49,465 bases of DNA from Candidatus Omnitrophota bacterium (GTDB lineage Bacteria; Omnitrophota; Gorgyraeia; Zapsychrales; Fredricksoniimonadaceae). A model generated the notes under the pieces. The model was not told the DNA's origin and did no database searches. It saw only the letters and a program-made list of their open reading frames with translations. The stretch is taken from assembly GCA_013285735.1 (NCBI GenBank), contig JABDGZ010000008.1, positions 3,372 to 52,836 of the forward strand. Reading direction: 5' to 3'. Position numbers and translations under genes: made by a program. Below are positions 41,044 to 49,465 of this stretch, piece after piece; the first letter of the stretch is position 1, and every line of letters starts with the position of its first letter.

Positions 41044-42675
41044 TTAATGAACTCGCCTATACACCCAATAGCTTGGTGTTTGCATTTCAATCACATAATG
41101 ATTATACAGAAATTGCATGATACGTTCGTGCTTAATACGGTTGGCAGGCACCAGAAAATAAGCTGTGTTGAAATAAAATGGCATCACCTTGTTGACTATC
41201 GCATACCTGGGAGGATTTTTTTCAAGCGCTGCCGTATACTCAGCAAACCAATCATCATCCAGCCAAGACAACGTGGCCACGGGGAAACGCCCTACCCAAG
41301 GCCTCTGGAGTATAAAATTCAAGGTACCAAGTTCCGGGTACATCCATACTGTTTCATGGACTGAAACATGTTCATCGACAAAATGTTTCAACTCCTCTAT
41401 ATCCTCCGTCTGCCATGAGGGAACCATCATATGCCTGATGCGTGGCAAATCAAGCAGACTAGCAGGTGATCCGTTGACCAAGGCTAGATTGCGTTGATCC
41501 TTGCCTTCTGCCAACTGATATATCCAAGAAAACCTATAAAATCTGGTTTTAAAACGGCCGACGCTGTATATCCCCGAAGATACGAACACGGCTGCGATCA
41601 ATACTATTCCCACCCACTTGAATCTCACAAACTTCTCCTGCGTCCATCCTACAAACTGCCCCAGCATAAAAAATAAAACTATTTTTTCAGGCTGCAAGGA
41701 CATCTCATATTCCGCTGCCCATAAATTACGAAATCCCGTCAAAAATAAGATCAGGCCATATACGGCCACGACCATAGCAGCCTGTTCTAAAACAGTGTTT
41801 TTCTTATTAAACATGCGCCAAAAATAAAAAGAGAAAAAAATAAAATAACAATACATCGGTGTGACTTGATAAAAACTTTTGTCCAAAGGAAAGAATATAG
41901 CGTGCAAAAACTTTGAAAGAGTATCCGGCACCGGATCGGTCTGCAAGAAAATCTTTCCCATATGGGTCACAACAATCCATTGGGCTTGCAAGTATTCACC
42001 CCAAGCATGCTGGCTTAGCAAATAAGCGCCATAAGGCACACTGACAATCAAAAATCCAACTAAAAAACCCCAAGCCTTTCGGCGGTATTCATGGTTTAAA
42101 ACGATGATTGATAAAAAAGAAATCAAGGTAATGACCCCGATCTCAATACTCGTCCACGCGCAAATCGCGGACAAAGCTCCTGCTGCCAGAAGCCAGCCAG
42201 GACGTTTGGATTTAAAAAACCGGATTAAACACCACACCGCGAGCAATCCCCAGGCATACCGCATCCCTCCCCAAAATGTAAAAACCACCCGGGGAAAGGT
42301 CCGTGTCACCAAAATCAATACAAAGGAATACAGCAAAAGTCTCTGTTGGACAAGTTCATAAGCAATGAGCACGGCTACAAGTATTGTCAGCACTGATCCA
42401 AGATAGAAGTAGGCCGCTAACACATCCGCCCTAAAACCGAAAATTTTCATAAAAAATGCCGGTGCATAAAGCTCAAATGGCCCGCGCAGATGAAAAAAAT
42501 CCCTGTAAGGCACCTGGCCCTGAGAAACAGCATCAATACCAGGCAAATATAAACCCCACTCAAACAGGTTTAACTCCTGATGAAGGTAAAGGGGATTCCA
42601 TATGATCGCAATGGCTATGATCATCAAACTCAAAAGTGTCATATGGTCGAATATAGATTTTCTTTGCATCTTCAT
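41044..42675 (-). CDS. GT-C-like membrane glycosyltransferase, copy 1
   Basis: A 543-residue protein with ~10-11 transmembrane segments. The first extracytoplasmic loop holds NLFEWGLYLPGIDAVSQGQVPYRDFFHLRGPFELY, the PYRDFF pattern of GT39/ArnT/PMT-like lipid-phosphosugar-dependent transferases (here Glu takes the usual acidic place). The soluble C-terminus (~370-543) includes PELGTLNFILQRPWVGRFPVATLSW. It is a clear paralogue of the 549-residue protein at 45291-46940; the pair flank an 867-residue membrane protein. It starts in a four-base ATGA overlap with that gene. Sugar donor and acceptor are not known. Confidence 0.75.
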   Translation of the reverse strand: MKMQRKSIFDHMTLLSLMIIAIAIIWNPLYLHQELNLFEWGLYLPGIDAVSQGQVPYRDFFHLRGPFELYAPAFFMKIFGFRADVLAAYFYLGSVLTILVAVLIAYELVQQRLLLYSFVLILVTRTFPRVVFTFWGGMRYAWGLLAVWCLIRFFKSKRPGWLLAAGALSAICAWTSIEIGVITLISFLSIIVLNHEYRRKAWGFLVGFLIVSVPYGAYLLSQHAWGEYLQAQWIVVTHMGKIFLQTDPVPDTLSKFLHAIFFPLDKSFYQVTPMYCYFIFFSFYFWRMFNKKNTVLEQAAMVVAVYGLILFLTGFRNLWAAEYEMSLQPEKIVLFFMLGQFVGWTQEKFVRFKWVGIVLIAAVFVSSGIYSVGRFKTRFYRFSWIYQLAEGKDQRNLALVNGSPASLLDLPRIRHMMVPSWQTEDIEELKHFVDEHVSVHETVWMYPELGTLNFILQRPWVGRFPVATLSWLDDDWFAEYTAALEKNPPRYAIVNKVMPFYFNTAYFLVPANRIKHERIMQFLYNHYVIEMQTPSYWVYRRVH

Positions 42676-45275
42676 GAGATCTCCGCATTAAAATCAATGG
42701 GAATATGTAAAAAACCAAAATTCAAGATCAACTGTACAGGTAGATTAATATCACCTTGGTGAATGATTATCGCTTCTAATGAGCCCCACGGCCTTATAGT
42801 CAAATCCCGATAAATCCTGCTAATATGGATATTAATAAAATCCTTATTACCCATAATCTTGACAGGAATACTTGCACATTGGTATAAATTTCTCCCTACA
42901 TGAAAGCTCGTTCTCAGGATATGCCCCTGCTGATAATTTTGTTTTAAAACCCACGTTAGCAGACCTGCCAGGTCTCTGGTATCGGAAAAAATATCTTCCT
43001 TGTACCCACGGCGTTGCATAAAACCCTGATGGTGATTATACATGATTTCCCTGGCAGGATTTTTCTTAAAACTAATCAAGGTCCCTTCCTGGGATCGTAC
43101 CGGTAAAAGGCCTTGGTCCAAAATAGCTTTGTAAGCATACGCGTAATGATACATACGCCCTGCCAAAGGATAAACAGTAAAGATGGAAGATGTATACTTG
43201 TTATCACCAATGTATCCCACTTGTGTTTGCCATTGCCAATGGCCAAAAGGAATCCCCCAGCAACTCACCCGTCCATGGACATAAGATTTAGTCGGTATAA
43301 AACTATCCGGCATTTGAGGAGATCTTTCCATGACAACGGGTAACCCTCGCTTCTTGTCAACCCATTGCTTGGCTTCCCATAAGGCCTTGGCAGCATAACT
43401 TGTCCCATCACTGTTGAGCTTAAATTGAATTAAATTGAAACTCTTGTCCCGAATAACAAAATAAAATTCTCCAAAATAAAAAATAGAAAATCCTTTGTAG
43501 GTGCCGATGAAATGGCCTTGGGCAAAATCCAAAGGTTTAGGAAAAACAGAATCCTGATAGATCAGGCGGTCATTGTGGATAATTTTCGGGTCGGGATCAT
43601 AATCCTGGGCGTACAATTCAAGGGCCTCCCCCTGAAAAGGATGATTCAATATTTTGACCCTTGAAGAATCCATGATCAAGGCATCGTATCTTTGGTCGTC
43701 GCTGGCACAGGGTTTATTAATTTTAAAAGAACGCGGGATTGCGCCCCCTAAAACACTCTCTGTGATATCGACCAACGGGCTAAACCCATCAAAATCATTG
43801 CGTAATATCCTTCCTTGCCAGCGATCCAAATAGGCAATAGGTTTTACATCCTGTACGCATAATGATGCATCCGATGGCTTGATCCCTTTCTGAATCAAAT
43901 CCGCCTTAATGACATGCGCATATTTTATAAAATCATAACTCCATCGGTAATCGGTTGTCCATGAAGACAGGCTTCGCAGATGAATGGCCCAGATGTTTGA
44001 AACCATTAAGATCATTAACCCTGCAGTTGCAAGAATCTTTATCCATTTCCATTTTAGCTCTTGCCATAGCAAGGCAAGGCTAAGAGCAAAAATTGGCGAG
44101 ACATAAACCAAGTACCTTGAGGAGATATCCTCACCTTGAGTAATTAGATACGGTGTGATAAAAAGATACCACACCAAAAATATTGATAAATCTTTTTTTA
44201 CAAGAGCTTGCCGTATCAAAAATAAAAGCAAAACAGCCCCCAACAGGCACCATCCCGTATGCGCCCATATCCCCTCAGGCAAAACCATGGGTTGCCAGCG
44301 CTGAAAAACACCTCTGCTTTCCACTGAAGTCATGGGCGCAAACCAAGTGTAAGAACAAAGACCCAGCGGGTATACAAAAAATAAAAGAATATACCAAGGC
44401 CGATGCAAAAAATATAATTGATTAGTCATAGTCTTTTTTAAAGCCAGCCGCAGTACGGCATATACCCCTAAGATGACCGCGGCCCACCCTGCCGCGACAA
44501 ACATGGCGCGGAACCATGTTAAATGCAATGCATGGCGAGGCAAGATCTTACTCAATACATCTTCTTGCTCTCCGAAGCAAATAATCATCACCTGATATAC
44601 CGTCAACAAATAAAAAACAGGCAGCCACCTACGGATTTTTTCGATTAACTTTAAAGTAGTATGATTAGTCAATACTAGGTGTGTAACTATCATCAAGGGC
44701 AGCACCAATATGCTAAACCGGTTGATTCCAGCGCATAACGCACCCACCAGCATCCACCCGTAAATCTTATCAATATTTTTATTTTCATCCAAATAACGGT
44801 CAGCGATCAGATAAAGGGTCATCATTACAAACGAAAGTAGTAAAACAAATTGATGATGAATGGCCATGGGCCAAAGATAGGCATGATAAGACCCATAAAA
44901 CGTCAGAAAAATTAAAGAAGCCAAAAGGCCTGTCACGGGGAGAAGACGTAGTCCCACGACAAGCAGGATAAAAAAAGCCAGGGCATTTAAAATATGCCCA
45001 ATAAAAGCTGCATACGCATAAACAGGAAAATGATGTCCGACAACAATGACAAAAAAAGAAAAATTGATGCCATCAAAAAGCGTCATCTCTGAAGTATGAA
45101 AAGCCCTTATCACGTCATAAAATGACTTCGTATGAAGGGTATTTTCAATGGAAGGGATAAACCACAACATATCATCTTCGAGATAGGTGGCACCCAGCCG
45201 TTGGGCAACCGCCAGCCACAGAAAACAGGCAGCTAAACATAGGCAAAAAAAACTAAGACGATACTTGGCCATCAT
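42672..45275 (-). CDS. Large GT-C-like membrane protein with C-terminal soluble domain
   Basis: An 867-residue protein: ~10-12 transmembrane segments in residues 1-440, with LEDDMLWFIPSIENTL in the first loop (acidic ExDD cluster like GT-C/PMT active sites), then a ~420-residue soluble, presumably periplasmic, part that I do not recognise (KIIHNDRLIYQDSVFPKPLDF, WGIPFGHWQWQTQVGYIGDNKY). N-terminal GT-C plus a large C-terminal domain resembles oligosaccharyl- or dolichyl-phosphate-mannose-type transferases. It sits between the two GT-C paralogues. The specific function is unknown; the four-base overlap at its 3' end indicates tight co-expression. Confidence 0.68.
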   Translation of the reverse strand: MMAKYRLSFFCLCLAACFLWLAVAQRLGATYLEDDMLWFIPSIENTLHTKSFYDVIRAFHTSEMTLFDGINFSFFVIVVGHHFPVYAYAAFIGHILNALAFFILLVVGLRLLPVTGLLASLIFLTFYGSYHAYLWPMAIHHQFVLLLSFVMMTLYLIADRYLDENKNIDKIYGWMLVGALCAGINRFSILVLPLMIVTHLVLTNHTTLKLIEKIRRWLPVFYLLTVYQVMIICFGEQEDVLSKILPRHALHLTWFRAMFVAAGWAAVILGVYAVLRLALKKTMTNQLYFLHRPWYILLFFVYPLGLCSYTWFAPMTSVESRGVFQRWQPMVLPEGIWAHTGWCLLGAVLLLFLIRQALVKKDLSIFLVWYLFITPYLITQGEDISSRYLVYVSPIFALSLALLWQELKWKWIKILATAGLMILMVSNIWAIHLRSLSSWTTDYRWSYDFIKYAHVIKADLIQKGIKPSDASLCVQDVKPIAYLDRWQGRILRNDFDGFSPLVDITESVLGGAIPRSFKINKPCASDDQRYDALIMDSSRVKILNHPFQGEALELYAQDYDPDPKIIHNDRLIYQDSVFPKPLDFAQGHFIGTYKGFSIFYFGEFYFVIRDKSFNLIQFKLNSDGTSYAAKALWEAKQWVDKKRGLPVVMERSPQMPDSFIPTKSYVHGRVSCWGIPFGHWQWQTQVGYIGDNKYTSSIFTVYPLAGRMYHYAYAYKAILDQGLLPVRSQEGTLISFKKNPAREIMYNHHQGFMQRRGYKEDIFSDTRDLAGLLTWVLKQNYQQGHILRTSFHVGRNLYQCASIPVKIMGNKDFINIHISRIYRDLTIRPWGSLEAIIIHQGDINLPVQLILNFGFLHIPIDFNAEIS

Positions 45276-45290
45276 GGACCTTCAAAATTT

Positions 45291-46940
45291 TTAAAATTTT
45301 CGCCGATATATTAAATAATTCGGCGTTTGCCCTACTACCACGTAATGACTATACAAAAATTGCATCATACGTTCATGCTTAATACGATTAGCAGCTACTA
45401 AAAAGAAAGATGTGTCAAAATAAAACTGCTTCTCCTTGTTAATAATAGCGTACCTGGGTGGATTTTTTTCGAGTGTAGCCACGTAATCAAAAAACCAACC
45501 ATCATCCATCCAGGACAAGGTGACCATGGGAAAACGTCCTACCCAAGGCCTGTTGAGTATAAAATGCAAGCCGCCAAGTTCTGAATACATCCATACCGCT
45601 TCATGCACCTGCACATGTTCATCGACAAAAGCCTTTAATTGCTCTAAATCTTGCGCTTGCCAAACAGGGATGATCATATGCCCCGTGCGCGGCAAATCTA
45701 TTGACGTGACCGAAGCCCCATCTATCAATGCCCTTTTCTCCTCATCCTTACCTACGATTAATTGATGAACCCAGGAAGATTTATAAAACCTCGCTTTAAA
45801 ACGGGTGGCACTATATATTACTGATGATATGATCACTGCAGCTAACAGTGCTGCCACGACCCATTGGAACCTTGTGAACTTTTCTTGTGCCCATACGATA
45901 AACTGCCCCAAAAGATAAAATAAAATAATTTTATCAGGTTGCAAAGCCATCTCATATTCCACAAACCATAAATTACGAAACACCGTCAAAAATGAAGCCA
46001 AGCCATACACCGCTACAACCAAGGCAGCCTGGTCTAAGGCAGTAATCTTTTTATTAAACATACGCCAAAAATATAAAGAAAAAAAGAACATGTACGAGTA
46101 CATCGGCGTCATTTGAAAAAAGCTTTTATCTGTTGGAAAAAATATGGCATGCAAAAAATTCGGGATAGTGTCCGGCGTCCTATCTATATGCAAGAAAGTC
46201 TTTTGCATATGTGTCACAACGACCCACTGGGCCTGCAAGTAGGGTTGCCATGCATGTTGGCTTAGCAAATAAATACCGTAAGGTAACGCTATGCACAAGA
46301 ATCCGGACAAGAATACCCATGACTGTCGACGGTGTTCACGGCTCACGGCCATGAGTGCCACAAAAGCAGCCAAAACAATAACGCCAATTTCAATGCTCGT
46401 CAATAGGCCAACCGCGGCCAAACACCCCCCAGCCCACAGCCAACCTGGACGATTACTTTTTAAGAATCGAATCAAACACCATACCGCCAATAATCCCCAC
46501 ACATAACGCATCCCTCCCCAACAAGTAAAAACCACCCGGGGGAAGGTCCTGGTCACGATAATCAATACAAAAGAATAAAGTAAGACCCTTTGCTGGATAA
46601 GCTCATATGCAATAATCACAGCCACGAGCATTGTCAATACTGTCCCAAAATAAAAATAAGTTGCCAAAACATCCACCCTAAAGCCGAAGACCTTCATCAA
46701 AAGAGCTGGAAGATACAGCTCGAAAGGCCCCCGCAGATGAAAAAAATCCCTGAAAGGCACTTGACCTTGAGATACGGCATCAATCCCAGGTAGATAAAGT
46801 CCCAATTCAAAAATGTTCAGGCATTGATGCAGGTAAGAAGGCTTCCAAAGCAGGAGCAATACCAACAAAAACAATAAAAAAATGTCTTTAGGTTGACGTT
46901 TTGCTTGAAGGAATTTAAACAATGGTCTTTTTGTAAACAT
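45291..46940 (-). CDS. GT-C-like membrane glycosyltransferase, copy 2
   Basis: A 549-residue multi-pass protein (~10-11 segments) nearly colinear with the protein at 41044-42675: NIFELGLYLPGIDAVSQGQVPFRDFFHLRGPFELY in the first loop, RTFPRVVFTCWGGMRYVWGLLAVWCL, and FILNRPWVGRFPMVTLSW in the C-terminal soluble part. Many stretches of 15-20 residues are identical or almost so, suggesting a duplication within the cluster followed by functional divergence. The start overlaps the end of the GT4 gene by 26 bases. Like its copy it is probably a lipid-linked-sugar-dependent transferase at the periplasmic face. Confidence 0.75.
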   Translation of the reverse strand: MFTKRPLFKFLQAKRQPKDIFLLFLLVLLLLWKPSYLHQCLNIFELGLYLPGIDAVSQGQVPFRDFFHLRGPFELYLPALLMKVFGFRVDVLATYFYFGTVLTMLVAVIIAYELIQQRVLLYSFVLIIVTRTFPRVVFTCWGGMRYVWGLLAVWCLIRFLKSNRPGWLWAGGCLAAVGLLTSIEIGVIVLAAFVALMAVSREHRRQSWVFLSGFLCIALPYGIYLLSQHAWQPYLQAQWVVVTHMQKTFLHIDRTPDTIPNFLHAIFFPTDKSFFQMTPMYSYMFFFSLYFWRMFNKKITALDQAALVVAVYGLASFLTVFRNLWFVEYEMALQPDKIILFYLLGQFIVWAQEKFTRFQWVVAALLAAVIISSVIYSATRFKARFYKSSWVHQLIVGKDEEKRALIDGASVTSIDLPRTGHMIIPVWQAQDLEQLKAFVDEHVQVHEAVWMYSELGGLHFILNRPWVGRFPMVTLSWMDDGWFFDYVATLEKNPPRYAIINKEKQFYFDTSFFLVAANRIKHERMMQFLYSHYVVVGQTPNYLIYRRKF

Positions 46941-48015
46941 CCAAAGTATATTCTGCCGTGGCTAAAAAAGAAAAGTCTTGAGCACGCTTTAGTCCTGCCT
47001 GACGTAGAGATTCCTTGAGCGTTTTGTCCGTTAACACTTGTTCCATGGCTTGGGCCATGGCCTTTGTGTCCTTGGGGTCTATCGTCAACGCTGCGCTGGA
47101 AGCAATTTCAATACAGGACGATGTCTGAGAGGCGATAACCGCAGCTCCGCAGCAAAAAGCTTCCAATATGGGAAAGCCAAAGCCTTCATAGAATGAGGGA
47201 AACACAAAAACTTCAGCCATATTATAAAGCTGGCGTAATTGTACGTCGTTGACAAAACCGGTAAAAATCACATCCTGATCAATCGCTAGTTTTTTAATCA
47301 GATCGCCGATAGTATCGAGCATCCAACCTTTCATGCCAACAACAACCAACTGCCCTCGAAAAATATTTTTTGACTTAAGCTGGGCAAAGCTTTCAAGCAA
47401 TCCTATTAAATTCTTTCTAGGCTCAATTGTCCCCACATACAAAACATAAGGCTTATCAATACCTAATTCCTTTAGCTGGTTTACCGCATTAAGGCGTTCT
47501 TGGGATGATAAAGGATAAAATAAAGCATGATCCACCCCGTTATGCACCACACAAGATTTCTCCATAGGTATATCAAAAAAAGAATGCAGGTCCCGACGGG
47601 TATTCTCAGAAACACAAATGATCTCATCTGCCTTTGCCACGATGTCCTGCATATACTTTTCAGTTAAGTCAATGGTTTGGGGGTTGTGCGCCTGGGGATA
47701 GGTTTTATAAATAAGATCGTGTATGGTAACGACCAATTTGCCTGAATACTTACCGATAAGATCAGGACAAGGATAGTGATAAATATCACACTTGCCGACT
47801 CCCGAATTAAAATAATCTGGGTATCTTTTTAAATTCTTAAAATTTAAAAAATACGGCAGGCATTTTTTAAAACTAAACAAACCTTGGGGGGCATGAAGGA
47901 TATATTCGTTATCAAGGTCGATTTGTCCTAAACTATCTACCAGATGGTAGGCATAGCGGCCGATGCCGGTACGCTGATTTGAAAGGATAGATCGCCCATT
48001 GATAGCTACGCGCAT
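46915..48015 (-). CDS. GT4 glycosyltransferase
   Basis: A 366-residue GT-B enzyme: MRVAINGRSILSNQRTGIGRYAYHLV, VVTIHDLIYKTYPQAH, ADEIICVSENTRRDL, the central VLYVGTIEPRKNLIGLLES and the EX7E-type donor site SFYEGFGFPILEAFCCG. It resembles mannosyl/rhamnosyl transferases such as WbaZ/WbdA relatives that build O-antigen repeat units. The 3' end overlaps the next gene by 26 bases. It is preceded three bases away by the PLP dehydratase-like gene. Sugar specificity cannot be read from this sequence. Confidence 0.9.
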   Translation of the reverse strand: MRVAINGRSILSNQRTGIGRYAYHLVDSLGQIDLDNEYILHAPQGLFSFKKCLPYFLNFKNLKRYPDYFNSGVGKCDIYHYPCPDLIGKYSGKLVVTIHDLIYKTYPQAHNPQTIDLTEKYMQDIVAKADEIICVSENTRRDLHSFFDIPMEKSCVVHNGVDHALFYPLSSQERLNAVNQLKELGIDKPYVLYVGTIEPRKNLIGLLESFAQLKSKNIFRGQLVVVGMKGWMLDTIGDLIKKLAIDQDVIFTGFVNDVQLRQLYNMAEVFVFPSFYEGFGFPILEAFCCGAAVIASQTSSCIEIASSAALTIDPKDTKAMAQAMEQVLTDKTLKESLRQAGLKRAQDFSFLATAEYTLDVYKKTIV

Positions 48016-48018
48016 GCA

Positions 48019-49212
48019 CTATACTGTATACCCTTTAGATTTAAGAAAATCTTCAACCACCTGGACAACATAATTCATTTGATCGATGCCCACGTCCTGA
48101 TGGCAACCAAGATGCGTACCGTGATCAGAACAGTATTCTGTTTGAGGGAAATCCCCTAGCTTATGCCCCATAAATGCGTAACTCGGCGTCTGTGTCGGGA
48201 TAGAATAAAATAAATTCCGTGAATCAACACCTTGCCGCTCTAAATACGTCACAAACTCATCTTTGGTAAAATTAACACCTGGTTTAAGAATGATCGAAAA
48301 CGCATGCGGGCCTAAAACTTCATGGTTCTCTTCTTTCAGGCACCAAAAATATTTATCAAACTTTGAAAAGAGTTTAATCAAGTGCCTCACGTTGGCGCGC
48401 CGTTTTTCTAAAATATCATGAAAGATTTCAATATTGCCTAAGCCCACCGCAGCCTCAATCTCATTCATCTTGGCCGAAAAACCAATGCGCTTGAATTGAA
48501 ATTTACCGTCGATACCATGATTACGCAAGGAACGGGCCACCTCAGCCATTTTCTCATTATTGGTGATGAGCATGCCTCCTTCGATGGTGGTCACAATATG
48601 TGCTGCGTACAGTGAAAAACAAGCCATATCACCGATGGCACCAATTTTTTGGCCCTTATATTCTGCCCCATGCGCTTCAGCCGCATCTTCGATTACATAA
48701 AGCTTATGTTTTTTGGCGATGCTCATGATTTCATCCATGGCCGCTGGCTTGCCCATCAAATGTACCGGCATAATGGCACGCGTGCGGGGGGTAATGGCTT
48801 GCTCAATTTTTTTAGGGTCGATATTTAAAGTCTCGCGTTCGACATCAACGAAAACAGGGGTGAATCCTGCCTGCAAAACTGCGTTGCCCGTGGCCACAAA
48901 GGTCAGGGCTGGTATAATAATCTCATCCCCGCGCTCGGCACCAAAATCATAAAGCACGGCACAGGCAATGGCATCAGCATCCGTACCGCTGGAAACCGCG
49001 ATACCATATTTGACGCCAAAAAGGGCAGCGAATTTCTCTTCAAACTCTTTGACGTATCGACCTTTAGTCAACCAGCGGCGTTCAATGGCCTCATTAATGA
49101 GTTTTTGAGCGTACGCAGTGATCGACACGGTCCCAAAAGGAACCTTGTATCCGGACTTGGATGCTTCCTGACCGTCGGTAACAGCCGTTGTTTTATTAAA
49201 ATCTGCTTTCAT
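48019..49212 (-). CDS. DegT-family PLP protein with His in place of the catalytic Lys (3-dehydratase-like)
   Basis: A 397-residue protein with the aminotransferase-fold motifs SGTDADAIACAVL, IIPALTFVATGNAV, PVHLMGKPAAMDEI and VIEDAAEAHGA (Asp176), but the Lys motif reads CFSLYAAHIVTTIEGG, with H205 aligning to K186 of the other DegT protein here (SFYPTKSLGACGDAG). In this superfamily His at that position marks the PLP-dependent sugar 3-dehydratases (ColD, and E1/DdhC), which use PMP/PLP without a Schiff-base lysine and give 3,6-dideoxy sugars. This gene could therefore make a 3-deoxy sugar, or be a non-transaminating variant. The first 20 residues are a variable lead. Confidence 0.87.
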   Translation of the reverse strand: MKADFNKTTAVTDGQEASKSGYKVPFGTVSITAYAQKLINEAIERRWLTKGRYVKEFEEKFAALFGVKYGIAVSSGTDADAIACAVLYDFGAERGDEIIIPALTFVATGNAVLQAGFTPVFVDVERETLNIDPKKIEQAITPRTRAIMPVHLMGKPAAMDEIMSIAKKHKLYVIEDAAEAHGAEYKGQKIGAIGDMACFSLYAAHIVTTIEGGMLITNNEKMAEVARSLRNHGIDGKFQFKRIGFSAKMNEIEAAVGLGNIEIFHDILEKRRANVRHLIKLFSKFDKYFWCLKEENHEVLGPHAFSIILKPGVNFTKDEFVTYLERQGVDSRNLFYSIPTQTPSYAFMGHKLGDFPQTEYCSDHGTHLGCHQDVGIDQMNYVVQVVEDFLKSKGYTV

Positions 49213-49213
49213 A

Positions 49214-49465
49214 TTATCCTTTTAACGATTTAAGATGTTCCTGCGCCCAGGAGAAACGCTCAGGTGTCCCGATATCAATAAAACGATTCTCCACTTCAAA
49301 TGCGTAAAAACCTTGACCCACTAAATGTGGAAAAAAATCATACTCAATCGAAAACCTGGACGGAGTTTCAACCAAAGAAAACACGTTACGATCAAAACAA
49401 TAAGTGCCAGTATTAATGAATGCCGAGGTGACCATCGGTTGTTTTTCTTTAAACGCTTCAATAGT
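49214..49465 (-). CDS. Sugar-phosphate nucleotidyltransferase, C-terminal part (HddC-like), cut by right edge
   Basis: The 84 visible residues (frame open to the window edge) include AFINTGTYCFDRNVFSL, FSIEYDFFPHLVGQGFYAFEV and FIDIGTPERFSWAQEHL, which match the C-terminal part of NTP_transferase enzymes and most resemble D-glycero-alpha-D-manno-heptose-1-phosphate guanylyltransferase. The N-terminal GxGxR nucleotide-binding half lies outside. Together with gmhB this suggests synthesis of GDP-heptose or a related activated sugar. The HddC assignment is an inference from the tail only; a mannose- or glucose-1-P nucleotidyltransferase is possible. It lies one base from the dehydratase-like gene. 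Confidence 0.72.
   Translation of the reverse strand, partial: TIEAFKEKQPMVTSAFINTGTYCFDRNVFSLVETPSRFSIEYDFFPHLVGQGFYAFEVENRFIDIGTPERFSWAQEHLKSLKG

Overview
The window is a dense, almost entirely minus-strand stretch of a moderately AT-leaning Gram-negative-type genome. Evidence for an outer membrane comes from two complete tripartite RND efflux systems with NodT-type outer-membrane factors, two lipoprotein signal peptides, and an LPS/heptose/O-antigen glycan cluster. My best guess at the lineage is Candidatus Omnitrophota (OP3). This rests on the 1407-residue exported protein at 28196-32419, whose N- and C-terminal blocks I recognise from large proteins of that phylum. The lineage is an inference; no 16S gene is present.

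Layout, left to right (transcription is mostly right to left). (1) 1-3631: housekeeping block with ruvA (cut by the left edge), ruvC carrying an in-frame TAA, a yebC-type regulator, a doublet of perfect palindromes, the RNase P RNA, RNase HI, a coiled-coil zinc-ribbon protein, tRNA-Val and a CAU tRNA (probably Ile). (2) 3686-5359: a Spy-like periplasmic protein, a 58-residue CxxC zinc protein, and a TPR protein. (3) 5356-21411: what looks like one long operon, marR - acrA - acrB - OMF - spy - spy2 - mdtA - mdtB - mdtC - OMF - TPR. It has mostly 1-4 base gene overlaps and a near-consensus sigma70 promoter with a palindromic operator just downstream of the -10. (4) 21493-25250: a seven-gene group behind a tRNA-Phe promoter and ending in a strong terminator: FeoA-like, Kir-channel homologue, small membrane protein, FluC fluoride channel, DUF190, MORN protein, DUF6515 protein. 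(5) 25247-28174: two tandem GalT-like genes and fmt, with twin extended -10 promoters lying almost on the start codons. (6) 28196-34349: the giant exported protein and a PriA whose helicase motifs are eroded. (7) 34346-49465: an envelope-glycan operon (nucleotidyltransferase, two DegT-family PLP proteins, glycosyltransferases of GT2, GT4, GT9 and GT28 types, three large GT-C-like membrane proteins, an O-antigen ligase/polymerase and GmhB). No stretch over 300 bases lacks a gene or RNA.

The most interesting signals are these: the Kir homologue in which the TVGYG-type filter reads AVDFG; the GalT pair in which one copy has Arg in place of the nucleophilic His; the PriA without Walker A; the aminotransferase-fold protein with His in place of the PLP lysine; and a short palindromic repeat inserted in frame at three coding positions in two proteins, read in all three possible ways. 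The twin efflux operon with interleaved Spy-like sensors/chaperones under one MarR also stands out as a unit. All functions are called from sequence reading only; no database search was run.
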